This document shows, piece by piece, positions 8,373 to 17,200 of a DNA stretch of 64,000 nt. The notes below the pieces were generated by a model that saw nothing but the letters and a program-made list of their open reading frames with translations, made no database searches and had not been told where the DNA came from. Position 1 is the first letter of the stretch. Every line of letters begins with the position of its first letter. Made by a program: the position numbers and the translations under genes. Source of the DNA: Lentibacillus sp. Marseille-P4043 (GTDB lineage Bacteria > Bacillota > Bacilli > Bacillales > Amphibacillaceae); the NCBI RefSeq assembly GCF_900258515.1, contig NZ_LT984884.1, positions 1,796,549 to 1,860,548 of the forward strand. Reading direction: 5' to 3'.

Positions 8373-9035
8373 ATGAATAATAATAAGGCAGTTGTGGTGT
8401 TTAGCGGTGGGCAAGATAGTACGACATGCTTGTTCTGGGCTAAGGAAAAGTTTGAACATGTGGAGGCTGTTACATTTCAATATGGACAGCGGCATATTGA
8501 AGAATTGGAGTGTGCTAAGGAAATTTGCCAAACGCTAGAAGTGCCACACCATGAATTGGATATGTCACTATTAAATCAATTAGCGCCGAATGCACTGACA
8601 AGGAATGATATTGCAATTACTGAAGGGGAAGGCTTGCCATCAACGTTTGTGCCGGGCAGAAATTTACTGTTCTTTTCTTTTGCGGCCGTTTTAGCTAAAC
8701 AAATCGGCGCCAAACATATTATTACAGGGGTGAGCGAAACTGACTTCAGTGGTTACCCAGATTGCCGTGATGGCTTTGTGAAGTCATTGAATGTGACCTT
8801 GAATTTAGCAATGGATGATCAATTTGTGATACACACGCCGTTGATGTGGCGGGACAAATCAGAAGTGTGGGAATTAAGTGATGACCTAGGCGCCTTTGAA
8901 TTTGTCAAAGAGCATACACTGACTTGTTACAACGGTGTGAAGGGAAGCGGCTGTGGAGAATGCCCGTCATGTAAGTTACGCCAACGAGGACTTGAGCAAT
9001 ATGAAAATAGACGGGAAGGGGAGATTGCCAAATGA
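8373..9035 (+). CDS. queC: 7-cyano-7-deazaguanine synthase
   Basis: QueC converts 7-carboxy-7-deazaguanine to preQ0 with ATP and ammonia, in queuosine synthesis. The protein has 220 residues, as in B. subtilis. The N-type ATP pyrophosphatase loop SGGQDSTT begins at residue 11. Near the C-terminus four Cys in the pattern C-x8-C-x2-C-x2-C (from [16 protein letters not shown]) hold zinc. Three in-frame ATGs exist (8349, 8367, 8373); GAGGGG at 8359-8364 favours the last, which also gives the family N-terminus. It overlaps queD by 4 bases and lies under a PreQ1 riboswitch. Confidence 0.95.
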   Translation: MNNNKAVVVFSGGQDSTTCLFWAKEKFEHVEAVTFQYGQRHIEELECAKEICQTLEVPHHELDMSLLNQLAPNALTRNDIAITEGEGLPSTFVPGRNLLFFSFAAVLAKQIGAKHIITGVSETDFSGYPDCRDGFVKSLNVTLNLAMDDQFVIHTPLMWRDKSEVWELSDDLGAFEFVKEHTLTCYNGVKGSGCGECPSCKLRQRGLEQYENRREGEIAK

Positions 9036-9469
9036 TGCAGCAAATTTATCCCGTTCCAAACCATGATTATTCGTATGAATTAAATAAGGACTTTCACTTT
9101 GCAGCGGCACATTATATACCAAGTGCAGATGCTGGCAAATGTCAGCATACACATGGGCATACGTATTTTGCCAATATCACAATTGGCGGCGATAAGCTAG
9201 ATGATTTAGGTTTTTTGGTAAATTTTAAACAGATCAAAAACATCATTCACAAACGGTTTGACCATGGAACATTGAATGATGATCCTGCTTTTTCTAACGA
9301 GCAGCCGGAAAAATTTCCAACGACGGAGATTGTCGCTCAAACGATTTATGACATCATCGAAGACCATTTGAAAACATTGCCTAATCGGCCAGTATGCTTA
9401 CAAGTTTTTCTACGTGAAACACCAACAAGCTACTGCATCTACCGTCCAAAGGGGGATGATGTTAAATGA
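9032..9469 (+). CDS. queD: 6-carboxy-5,6,7,8-tetrahydropterin synthase
   Basis: QueD makes 6-carboxytetrahydropterin from dihydroneopterin triphosphate, the first committed queuosine step. The protein has 145 residues. Zinc ligands are the His of FHFAAAHY and the pair in HTHGH; the catalytic Cys precedes them in GKCQHTHGH. The acidic/His relay HGTLND and the Glu in the PTTE segment are present. Start and stop both overlap neighbours by 4 bases, so queC-queD-queE are tightly coupled. Confidence 0.95.
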   Translation: MMQQIYPVPNHDYSYELNKDFHFAAAHYIPSADAGKCQHTHGHTYFANITIGGDKLDDLGFLVNFKQIKNIIHKRFDHGTLNDDPAFSNEQPEKFPTTEIVAQTIYDIIEDHLKTLPNRPVCLQVFLRETPTSYCIYRPKGDDVK

Positions 9470-10188
9470 AGCTGCCAGTACTAGAAATATTCGGGCCGAC
9501 AATTCAGGGAGAGGGAATGGTAATCGGGCAAAAAACAATGTTTGTCCGGACCGCGGGCTGCGACTATTCTTGCTCCTGGTGTGATTCTAAGTTCACGTGG
9601 GATGGATCAGAAAAGGAAAACATCCAAATGATGGAGCCGGAAGATATTTGGGAGGCATTACAGGAACAAGCAGGCGGACGTTTTGGCCATGTAACCATTT
9701 CTGGTGGGAATCCCGCATTGCTTGCAGGGTTAGATAAACTTGTTGATCTGCTTCATGACCAGCAAATAAAAATCGCACTTGAGACACAAGGAAGCAAGTG
9801 GCAGCCATGGTTCGTAAAGATTGATGAGCTGACCCTTTCGCCAAAACCACCAAGTTCTGGAATGCGGACAAATTTTGACATACTTGATTCCATTATTGAT
9901 TCTTTAACATTGCATCAGCAGGGATCATTCAGTTTAAAAGTTGTTATTTTTGATCAAGCAGATTTAGACTATGCAACTAGGCTTCATCAAAGCTATCCAG
10001 ATGTTCCAATATTTTTGCAAGTAGGAAATGATGACACCGCAAACGCTGACGATGGGAAGTTGCTTGAGCATTTGCTGCACCGGTATGAATGGTTGATTGA
10101 ATTGGTAATGAATAGCGACGTGCTGAAAGATGTACGCGTTTTGCCACAACTGCATACGTATTTGTGGGGGAATATGCGGGGAGTTTGA
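9466..10188 (+). CDS. queE: 7-carboxy-7-deazaguanine synthase
   Basis: A radical-SAM enzyme that contracts 6-carboxytetrahydropterin to 7-carboxy-7-deazaguanine, 240 residues. The cluster motif C-x3-C-x2-C is at residues 32, 36 and 39, followed by WCDSKFTWDG. The N-terminal EIFGPTIQGEG is the QueE hallmark. Unlike in B. subtilis, queF does not follow; tandem array A begins 32 bases after the stop, and queF lies 53 kb away with its own riboswitch. Confidence 0.95.
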   Translation: MKLPVLEIFGPTIQGEGMVIGQKTMFVRTAGCDYSCSWCDSKFTWDGSEKENIQMMEPEDIWEALQEQAGGRFGHVTISGGNPALLAGLDKLVDLLHDQQIKIALETQGSKWQPWFVKIDELTLSPKPPSSGMRTNFDILDSIIDSLTLHQQGSFSLKVVIFDQADLDYATRLHQSYPDVPIFLQVGNDDTANADDGKLLEHLLHRYEWLIELVMNSDVLKDVRVLPQLHTYLWGNMRGV

Positions 10189-10220
10189 TTGGGTGGTAAG
10201 CACGCGCGGCGGTGGTCGGT

Positions 10221-10640
10221 ATCGGCGCGAGAGCAGAAACATCGGCGCGAGCGCGGAAACATCAGCCCGAGAGCAGGAACATCGGCGCGAGAGCAGAAAC
10301 ATCGGCGCGAGAGCAGAAACATCGGCGCGAGCGCGGAAACATCAGCCCGAGAGCAGGAACATCGGCGCGAGAGCAGAAACATCAGCCCGAGAGCAGAAAC
10401 ATCGGCGCGAGAGCAGAAACATCAGCCCGAGAGCAGAAACATCGGCGCGAGCGCGGAAACATCAGCCCGAGAGCAGAAACATCGGCGCGAGAGCAGAAAC
10501 ATCAGCCCGAGAGCAGAAACATCGGCGCGAGCGCAGAAACATCAGCCCGAGAGCAGAAACATCGGCGCGAGCGCGGAAACATCGTCCCGAGCGCGGAAAC
10601 ATCGGCGCGAGGACGAAAACATCGGCGCGAGAACCAAATC
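10221..10640. repeat. Tandem array A: 21 units of 20 bp
   Basis: Units are exactly 20 bp with no spacers. Two main types alternate irregularly: ATCGGCGCGA and ATCAGCCCGA, each followed by GAGCAGAAAC or GCGCGGAAAC. The last two units are degenerate. The array is far richer in GC than its surroundings. All three forward frames stay open because the unit has no stop in any frame. The core resembles arrays B, C and D. It lies between queE and the cobalamin riboswitch. Confidence 0.95.
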
Positions 10641-10744
10641 ATCATCCAACAAAAGCCAGAACATTGTCACATATTGTCTAATTTTCCCTGTTCTAGTGGT
10701 TGAAAATGGTGTATACTAAAAATTGTTAAATTAAATATACATAG

Positions 10745-10946
10745 AAGATTGGGTGTCTTTTTCAATAAAGACTTAATAGGGAAGTTGGTGAAACTCCAAC
10801 GCGGTCCCGCCACTGTAAATGGTTGTAGCCTGTACAAACCACTGTGTACACGATGTATATGGGAAGGAACAGGAAACGATAACCATGAGCCAGGAGACCT
10901 GCCCGAATCTGATATGCCAGTAAACCTACGAGGATAGGGAGGTGTA
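10745..10946 (+). promoter_or_regulatory. Cobalamin (B12) riboswitch
   Basis: Conserved elements appear in order: GGGAAGTTGGTGAAACTCC, then CGCGGTCCCGCCACTG, then GAGCCAGGAGACCTGCC (the B12 box). It lies upstream of btuF, with a terminator between. Adenosylcobalamin should shut off the uptake and salvage operon. A 62-codon frame across it is not a gene. Confidence 0.95.
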
Positions 10947-11004
10947 TGGTCGATCGGTAGAAGCTTGTGGTTTATTCTATACGCTTAGAGCGGAGTCCAT
11001 TGTA

Positions 11005-11037
11005 AACATCTCTTGTTGTAGAGGTGTTTTTTTGTTT
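11005..11037 (+). terminator. Expression-platform terminator of the B12 riboswitch
   Basis: AACATCTC pairs with GAGGTGTT around a short loop, then seven T. It lies between aptamer and btuF, as expected for transcriptional control. Confidence 0.8.
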
Positions 11038-11142
11038 TATAGGTTGTTTTGAAAATGGAAGGCAGTTTATTTTAAATTTGTTTTTAATCAATAACTTCTT
11101 GAATGCGCTTTAATAAGAGTAGGAAAACAGGAGGAAAAAGAA

Positions 11143-12123
11143 ATGAAATTGAAAAAAATACAGTTACTATTACTGATGATGATCATGTTTATCGGAATAT
11201 TGGCGGGCTGCGGCGCCTCAGAGGATGATGCCGAAAAAGATAACAACAGTAATGAAGATGCGAAAACAGAACAGACAGAGGAAGCCAATTTTCCTGTAAC
11301 CGTTACAGATGGAACTGGTGAAGAGTTAACAATTGAGGAAAAACCAGAACGCATTGTGTCGGTGTTGCCAAGTAATACGGAAATTGCCTTTGCATTAGGC
11401 CTTGGTGACCAAATTGTCGGAGTTTCCGATCACGACAATTATCCGGAAGAAGCGGCGGAAAAAGAAAAAATCGGTGGTTTGGAATTGAATGTCGAAAAAA
11501 TCCTTGCACTTGACCCGCAATTGGTTTTGGCGGATCAAACAAATGATGAGAAGGCACTGAAACAGATTGAAGAGTCAGGAATTCCAGTATTAACTGTTGG
11601 GGAAGCAACTGATTTTGAGGGAGTCTATGAAACTATTGAATTGATTGGAAAAGCAACTGGAGCACAGGAAAAAGCAGATCAAGTTATTGGTGATATGAAA
11701 GATAAATTGACAGCACTTGAAGAAAAGGCGAACACGATTAAGGAGGATGAACGGAAAAAGGTATATATGGAAATATCACCTTCTCCAGAGATTTTTACCG
11801 CGGGAAAAAATACATTTATGGATGAACTATTATCTGTTATAAATGCTGACAATGCCGCTGTAGATCAGGATGGTTGGGTTAAAATGAATGAAGAATCCGT
11901 TATTTCCATGAATCCGGACGTTGTGATTACGACATATGGATCGTATGTGGATGATCCAGTTGCTGAAGTAACCGGACGAGAAGGCTGGGAGGACATCACG
12001 GCAGTTAAAAACGAGCAGATCTATGATGTAAATGCTGATCTTGTTAATCGTCCAGGCCCTCGTTTGGTTGAGGGAGCGGAGGAACTTGGTAAGGCGATCT
12101 ATCCAGATGTTTTCAAAGACTAA
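11143..12123 (+). CDS. btuF: Cobalamin/cobinamide ABC transporter substrate-binding lipoprotein
   Basis: A helical-backbone (class III) metal-chelate receptor, 326 residues. The lipobox LAGC puts the lipidated Cys at residue 23, followed by an acidic linker. The core begins with RIVSVLPSNTEIAFALGLGDQIVGVSDHDNYP-type text characteristic of BtuF, with the closing EGAEELGKAIYPD helix. It is the first gene behind the B12 riboswitch, so corrinoid is the expected ligand. The 3-prime end overlaps the permease start by 17 bases. It has a good AGGAGG ribosome binding site. Confidence 0.93.
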   Translation: MKLKKIQLLLLMMIMFIGILAGCGASEDDAEKDNNSNEDAKTEQTEEANFPVTVTDGTGEELTIEEKPERIVSVLPSNTEIAFALGLGDQIVGVSDHDNYPEEAAEKEKIGGLELNVEKILALDPQLVLADQTNDEKALKQIEESGIPVLTVGEATDFEGVYETIELIGKATGAQEKADQVIGDMKDKLTALEEKANTIKEDERKKVYMEISPSPEIFTAGKNTFMDELLSVINADNAAVDQDGWVKMNEESVISMNPDVVITTYGSYVDDPVAEVTGREGWEDITAVKNEQIYDVNADLVNRPGPRLVEGAEELGKAIYPDVFKD

Positions 12124-13147
12124 AAAAATAAGTGCCTATCCCATCTTGTTGCTGGTTTTGATCGTAGCTGTATTGATGGGGGTCTCCATTGGCACGGTAA
12201 AAGTTCCAATCGAGGCTATTTTGAGGATCTTATTTGCCTCGATTACACAGACATCTATACCGGATTCAGTAGACACGATGTATGAAAATATTGTGATGGA
12301 CATTCGGATGCCGCGTGTCATTCTATCAGGCATTGTTGGTGCATCACTCTCCATTGCTGGGGCAGCTTTTCAGGGGTTATTGCGGAATCCCTTGGCTGAC
12401 CCCTATACCCTTGGCGTATCATCCGGGGCCAGTGTTGGTGCGGTACTGACGATCTTTTTTAATCTGTCCTTGCCGTTTCTTGGTTTGTACACATTACCTG
12501 TTTTAAGCATTATTGCATCGTTTTTTACTATTTTCATTGTGTTATTTTTTGCGAAACGTGTGGATCGAACAATGCGAGTGGAGACAATTATTTTAACCGG
12601 GGTCATTTTTAGTTCGTTTCTTGGAGCTTTGATTTCGTTAATGATTGCCCTGACTGGTGAGGAACTAAGGCAAATTATCGGCTGGTTACTTGGCAGTGTA
12701 TCGATGCGTGGCTGGGACTATGTTGGGATCATCGTGCCGTTTTTTGCGGTTGGATCGGCGATTCTGATGATGCATGCGACAGAATTGAATGCGATGTCAT
12801 TTGGTGAAGATCAAGCAAAACATCTAGGTGTCAATGTTGAGCGCAAAAAAATGAACATTCTTATTGCCGGGTCTATTTTAACGGGTGCGTCTGTTGCAGT
12901 ATCTGGAACGATTGGATTTGTTGGCCTAGTTATCCCGCATTTTATTCGAATTATTTGGGGGCCTGACCACAAGCATTTACTACCGTTATCAGCTTTGGCT
13001 GGTTCCGGCTTTCTGATTCTGGCTGATCTGGTTTCCCGAACTATCATTGCACCATCTGAATTGCCGATTGGCGTTATTACTGCTTTAATTGGTGCACCAA
13101 TTTTTGCGGTTATTTTAATGAGGCAACGGCTGAAAGGGAGAGGGTAA
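12107..13147 (+). CDS. btuC: Cobalamin ABC transporter permease, FecCD family
   Basis: An integral membrane channel of about ten helices, 346 residues. Family text includes RMPRVILSGIVGASLSIAGAAFQGLLRNPLADP-type sequence near residue 65 (the LRNPLADP block), a GWLLGS segment, and GFVGLVIPHFIR near residue 265, where the ATPase couples. An open frame runs upstream to 12032 inside btuF, but that extension reads as a shadow; ATG 12107 gives the family N-terminus. It works with BtuF and the BtuD half of the next gene. Confidence 0.92.
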   Translation: MFSKTKKISAYPILLLVLIVAVLMGVSIGTVKVPIEAILRILFASITQTSIPDSVDTMYENIVMDIRMPRVILSGIVGASLSIAGAAFQGLLRNPLADPYTLGVSSGASVGAVLTIFFNLSLPFLGLYTLPVLSIIASFFTIFIVLFFAKRVDRTMRVETIILTGVIFSSFLGALISLMIALTGEELRQIIGWLLGSVSMRGWDYVGIIVPFFAVGSAILMMHATELNAMSFGEDQAKHLGVNVERKKMNILIAGSILTGASVAVSGTIGFVGLVIPHFIRIIWGPDHKHLLPLSALAGSGFLILADLVSRTIIAPSELPIGVITALIGAPIFAVILMRQRLKGRG

Positions 13148-13148
13148 T

Positions 13149-14621
13149 ATGATCGATGTCTTACATGTTTCCGGCGGATATTCAAATGAAGCTATTCTAA
13201 AGGATGTTTCCTTCCGTGTAAACAAGGGGGAATTCTTTGGCATTATTGGCCCGAATGGCAGTGGTAAAACAACATTGCTGAAAATGATGAGTGGTATTTT
13301 GCCAATCAAGTCTGGTGAGATTACATTGAATGGGGAGTCGGTTTCGTCCTATTCGGTCAAAGATTTTGCAAAATGGATGGCTGTTTTGCCTCAGCATACG
13401 TCGCAAACATTTAGTTATACCGTGAAAGAGACGGTCTCACTCGGTAGATATGTCCATCAAAAAGGGCTGTTTCAGTCGTCTTCCGAGGAAGATGAACGGG
13501 TTGTGCAGGAAGTGATGAAGCAAACCGGTGTTGATCATTACCAGGATGACTTGCTTGATAGGCTTTCTGGTGGGGAACGCCAGCGTGTTTATTTAGCCCA
13601 AGCCTTGGCCCAGAATCCGCAAATTCTACTATTGGATGAACCGACTAATCACCTTGATCTAGCTTTTCAAAAGGAATTGCTAGATCTATTGAAAAAGTGG
13701 ACCAATGAGAAACAGTTAACGGTCGTGTCGATTTTTCATGATTTGAATTTGGCTAGTTTGTATTGTGATCGGTTATTGATGTTGCATCAAGGCGGCATAA
13801 AAACTTGTGATCAACCAGATGAAGTATTGAAGGCGGAAAAGGTACAGGAGGTTTATGAAACTCGGATTGAAAAATATCCCCATCCGAAAATTCCCAAACC
13901 GCAGATTATGTTGGTTCCTGAAAAACAGGACAGTAAGAAAGAGGTACCGCTAATTAAAGAAGATTTTTTGCGAGTTAGCAAGGAAATGATTCATTTGCAA
14001 TCACCTATCCCGCTAAAAACATTGTCCTCTGGTGTAACTGGTTCAGGAATGGGGTGGCACCGGTCATTTGTGAATCGCCATGTTGGAAAAGATTATAATT
14101 GTGACGACCATAAACAAGATATGATCGACTATTTAACTGATCATGGTTTTGAACCGAATGAAACGGTTGGCATGATGACAGCGGTTGACTTAAAAGATGT
14201 CTCCTATCAGTTTTTGGAAATGGATGGATGTTCTATATTTGTGGTTGTGACTGCTGGAACTGGAAATGCGGTTGATGTAGCTTTCGGGGAAAAGCATGGT
14301 TTTACGCAATCACCAGGAACGATTAATACATGGGTATTTGTGAATGGAAAACTGACAGACGAGGCGTTTATCCAGTGTATTATGACGGCAACCGAAGCAA
14401 AGGTAAAAGCACTTCGGGAGGAATCGATTTTGGATCAAATTACCGAAACATATGCAACAGGGACATCAACAGATAGTATGCTAATTGCTGCAACACAAAA
14501 GGGGCCTGAAATTTCCTTTGGCGGTTCGATCACTCCATTAGGAAGCCTTGTTGGCAAAGGCGTTTTCGCTTGTACGAAACAAGCACTACAGCATTATGTA
14601 GCAAGGAAAAACCCCAAATGA
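13149..14621 (+). CDS. btuD-cbiZ: Fusion of cobalamin ABC ATPase and adenosylcobinamide amidohydrolase
   Basis: The 490-residue protein joins two enzymes. Residues 1 to about 255 are a FecE/BtuD ATPase: Walker A GPNGSGKTT at 34-42, signature LSGGERQR, Walker B ILLLDEPTNHLDL, H-loop IFHDLN. Residues about 268-487 are CbiZ, which hydrolyses adenosylcobinamide to adenosylcobyric acid and aminopropanol; seen there are GVTGSGMGWH, VVVTAGTGNAVDV, and a C-terminal TSTDS segment. The same fusion is known in B. subtilis YvrA. It physically links import with remodelling of the imported corrinoid. The stop overlaps cbiB by 4 bases (ATGA). Confidence 0.92.
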   Translation: MIDVLHVSGGYSNEAILKDVSFRVNKGEFFGIIGPNGSGKTTLLKMMSGILPIKSGEITLNGESVSSYSVKDFAKWMAVLPQHTSQTFSYTVKETVSLGRYVHQKGLFQSSSEEDERVVQEVMKQTGVDHYQDDLLDRLSGGERQRVYLAQALAQNPQILLLDEPTNHLDLAFQKELLDLLKKWTNEKQLTVVSIFHDLNLASLYCDRLLMLHQGGIKTCDQPDEVLKAEKVQEVYETRIEKYPHPKIPKPQIMLVPEKQDSKKEVPLIKEDFLRVSKEMIHLQSPIPLKTLSSGVTGSGMGWHRSFVNRHVGKDYNCDDHKQDMIDYLTDHGFEPNETVGMMTAVDLKDVSYQFLEMDGCSIFVVVTAGTGNAVDVAFGEKHGFTQSPGTINTWVFVNGKLTDEAFIQCIMTATEAKVKALREESILDQITETYATGTSTDSMLIAATQKGPEISFGGSITPLGSLVGKGVFACTKQALQHYVARKNPK

Positions 14622-15580
14622 TTTACCATTTTGCAGCTATTGGTCTCGCATATATCGTTGATTGGCTTGTTGGTGATCCGGAAAATTGGCCACATCCAGT
14701 GAAAGGTTTTGGTCGGCTTATTTCTTATTTAGATAGAAGAATGAATAAGGGAAGCTATCGAAAATCGAAGGGGCTTTTAATGGTCGTGATTGTTGTCAGC
14801 ATTGTACTTGGTCTAAGTCTCTTACTTGTGACCTGTTGTTATCAATTGCCCCCTCTAGTCGGGATGATGATGGAGGCTGTATTGATTGCGACAACCATTT
14901 CGCAAAATAATTTAGCAAAAGCAGCAATGAACGTATATCATCCGTTGGAATCAGGGGATCTGGCAAATGCTCGAATGAAACTCTCTTATATTGTTGGGCG
15001 CGATACGGAGCGCTTAGCAGAAGGAGAAATTACGAGAGGCACAGTTGAGACCGTCTCGGAAAATACGAGTGATGGCATAACAGCTCCATTCTTTTGGAGT
15101 TTTATTGGTGGTGCACCATTGGCACTTGTTTATCGGGCGGTGAATACGTGTGACTCGATGGTCGGTTATAAAAATGCTACCTATCAGGAATTTGGTTGGG
15201 CTTCTGCCAGACTTGATGATTTACTTAACTGGATCCCAGCCAGGTTAACGGCCTTCATAATGATGGTTGCCCAACGACCAAAGCACACCACTTTTCAAAA
15301 TGCTTGGTCGATCCTGTTTCGTGATGCAAGGAAACATAATAGTCCTAATAGTGGCTGGGGAGAAGCAGCGGTTGCTTCTTTATTAGGAATTCAACTTGGC
15401 GGAACCAATTATTATCAGGGGAAAAAATCGGCTTCCCAGAAGATGGGGGATTTTCACGTTCCATTACAGCCTAAACATATTTCGCAAACCATTACGCTAA
15501 TGCGGAGAACCGTTTTCCTATTCTTGGTATGCTTTATGATTGGAGGAATCACAATTGAATTGGCCACAACATGGATCTAA
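14618..15580 (+). CDS. cbiB: Adenosylcobinamide-phosphate synthase
   Basis: A membrane enzyme that attaches aminopropanol phosphate to adenosylcobyric acid. The protein has 320 residues with several hydrophobic helices. The N-terminal DWLVGDPENWPHPVKGFGRLI is the CbiB hallmark (shown in part); ETVSENTSDGITAPFFW and NSGWGEAAVA are also conserved. ATG 14618 overlaps the btuD-cbiZ stop. It acts directly on the product of the CbiZ domain, so the two genes form a remodelling relay. Confidence 0.94.
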   Translation: MIYHFAAIGLAYIVDWLVGDPENWPHPVKGFGRLISYLDRRMNKGSYRKSKGLLMVVIVVSIVLGLSLLLVTCCYQLPPLVGMMMEAVLIATTISQNNLAKAAMNVYHPLESGDLANARMKLSYIVGRDTERLAEGEITRGTVETVSENTSDGITAPFFWSFIGGAPLALVYRAVNTCDSMVGYKNATYQEFGWASARLDDLLNWIPARLTAFIMMVAQRPKHTTFQNAWSILFRDARKHNSPNSGWGEAAVASLLGIQLGGTNYYQGKKSASQKMGDFHVPLQPKHISQTITLMRRTVFLFLVCFMIGGITIELATTWI

Positions 15581-16631
15581 TCCGAATTATGTATATGAAT
15601 ATATGGGACTACCAATGCCTAAAGCGGTCATTGACTTTAGTGTGAATCTAAATCCACTCGGTTCACCCGCAGGAATAGAGCGAAAATGGTCTTCCTGGTT
15701 TGCGGCAGTGGATGACTATCCTGATCCAACTGGAAAGGAATTAGTAGAACGTATTGCGGAAAAAGAACAGTTGCCAATGGAATCCATTTTGCTTGGAAAT
15801 GGGGCAGCGGAAATCATTGCATTACTGGCTAGAATGTTTGCAGGTAAACGGGTGCTGCTAATTCAGCCTACTTTTTCCGAATATGAACGCACGTGTGCAG
15901 CATATGGTTGTTCGGTTTCCTACGTGACATTGACGGAGGGAAAATGGGAGTTACAACCAGACGAACTGGAAGCTGAGTTAGCTGCAGCTGATGTGCTGTT
16001 TCTTTGTCATCCAAACAATCCGACTGGAATCATCTATTCAGAAGATTTTCTAGTTAAAATTCTAAAGGCTTGCCGGAAGCATGATTGCTATCTGGTTATG
16101 GATGAAGCTTTTTATGACTTTTTAGCAGAGCCAATAACGATGGCACCAATGATCAATGATTTCCCTAATTTAGCTGTTATTCGGTCATTAACAAAAATGT
16201 ATGCAATTGCTGGTTTGCGACTGGGCTATCTGCTTGCTGCTCCTGAGGTTATTGAAAAACTTGAAGCCTACCAACCACATTGGAGTGTAAATGCACTGGC
16301 AATGCTGGCTGGAAAGGAATGTCTTTTAGCCGAAGATTATGGGTATCGTACACGCACATTTATTTCTACTGAGCGTAAAAAGATGGTGCATTCATTAAGG
16401 GGTCAGGGTTATCTTGTTTCCGATAGCAAGGTGAATTTTTACTTGCTTCGGGATCCGGAGCTAGATGATCAACTGCCATTGTTTTTATTTTTATTAAAAA
16501 GAGGGATCGTTGCCAGACATACTGCAAATTACCATGGGCTACATGGACGATGGTTGAGATTTGCCATTAAACAAACGGAAGAGAATGACATCCTTATGGA
16601 GGCATTAACAGCATGGAAGAACAAGGATTGA
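15555..16631 (+). CDS. cobD: Threonine-phosphate decarboxylase, PLP fold type I
   Basis: CobD decarboxylates L-threonine O-3-phosphate to aminopropanol phosphate, the substrate of CbiB. It has 358 residues and belongs to the histidinol-phosphate aminotransferase-like branch. Seen are DFSVNLNPLGSP near the N-terminus, LLGNGAAE, HPNNPTG, DEAFYDF, the PLP lysine in SLTKMYAIAGLRLGY, and the Arg of LRFAIK near the end. Two TTG starts are possible; TTG 15555 is 8 bases after GGAGG (15542-15546), whereas TTG 15540 precedes it. It overlaps cbiB by 26 bases. Confidence 0.92.
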   Translation: MNWPQHGSNPNYVYEYMGLPMPKAVIDFSVNLNPLGSPAGIERKWSSWFAAVDDYPDPTGKELVERIAEKEQLPMESILLGNGAAEIIALLARMFAGKRVLLIQPTFSEYERTCAAYGCSVSYVTLTEGKWELQPDELEAELAAADVLFLCHPNNPTGIIYSEDFLVKILKACRKHDCYLVMDEAFYDFLAEPITMAPMINDFPNLAVIRSLTKMYAIAGLRLGYLLAAPEVIEKLEAYQPHWSVNALAMLAGKECLLAEDYGYRTRTFISTERKKMVHSLRGQGYLVSDSKVNFYLLRDPELDDQLPLFLFLLKRGIVARHTANYHGLHGRWLRFAIKQTEENDILMEALTAWKNKD

Positions 16632-17200
16632 TTTTCATTACAGGTGGTGCTAGAAGTGGAAAAAGTACCTTTGCGGAAGGGTATGCTGCATCACTTGCCG
16701 AAAAAATGGACGGGAACCTGCATTACATAGCGACTTCTAAACCGACAGATCGTGAAATGAAAGAAAGAATTGCCCGTCACCAGCGGCAGCGTCAGGAAAG
16801 CGGGCTTCATTGGAAAACGACGGAATGTCCGGTAGATTTACATACAATGGTCGATGTTTTGCAGCAACATGATATTGTCTTGCTTGATTGTTTAACTGTT
16901 TTGCTGACGAATGAATTGTTTCGGGAGGGATTTTCGGAAAATTCCCTGAAACAAGCGGATGATCAAGAAACAGTTATGCAAACGATCTGGCAAGGGATGG
17001 AGGCAATTAGGACGCATGCAAAAACACTTTTAATCGTTTCGAACGAAGTATTACATGAACCGATGCTAGACAGCGCACTCGTTCATGTGTATTGCAGACT
17101 GCTTGGGAAACTACACCAGCAAATTGTCGAGGATGCAACGGAGGCTTACTTGGTGGAAACAGGCGTCCCGATCGCTATGAAGGGAGCGAATGTCAGGTGA
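16613..17200 (+). CDS. cobU: Adenosylcobinamide kinase / guanylyltransferase
   Basis: A bifunctional cytoplasmic enzyme that phosphorylates adenosylcobinamide and then attaches GMP, 195 residues. The P-loop GGARSGKST is at about 11-19. [10 protein letters not shown] carries the His used for the GMP intermediate. A Walker B-like [12 protein letters not shown] and VSNEVLHEP follow. It overlaps cobD by 19 bases and the next gene by 4. A shorter paralogue lacking the His region lies at 19360. Confidence 0.92.
   Translation: MEEQGLIFITGGARSGKSTFAEGYAASLAEKMDGNLHYIATSKPTDREMKERIARHQRQRQESGLHWKTTECPVDLHTMVDVLQQHDIVLLDCLTVLLTNELFREGFSENSLKQADDQETVMQTIWQGMEAIRTHAKTLLIVSNEVLHEPMLDSALVHVYCRLLGKLHQQIVEDATEAYLVETGVPIAMKGANVR

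Noticed and set aside
10221..10640. Possible CRISPR array, since units end in GAAAC
   Set aside because: Units are contiguous with no spacers and vary internally; no cas genes are in the window. The same holds for arrays B, C and D.
10130..10719. Three overlapping plus-strand frames of 163-183 codons (and two minus-strand ones) across array A
   Set aside because: They exist because the 20-bp unit has no stop codon in any forward frame; they have no ribosome binding site and read the same repeat in three phases.
10749..10937. 62-codon frame
   Set aside because: It lies entirely within the cobalamin riboswitch, whose conserved blocks explain the sequence.
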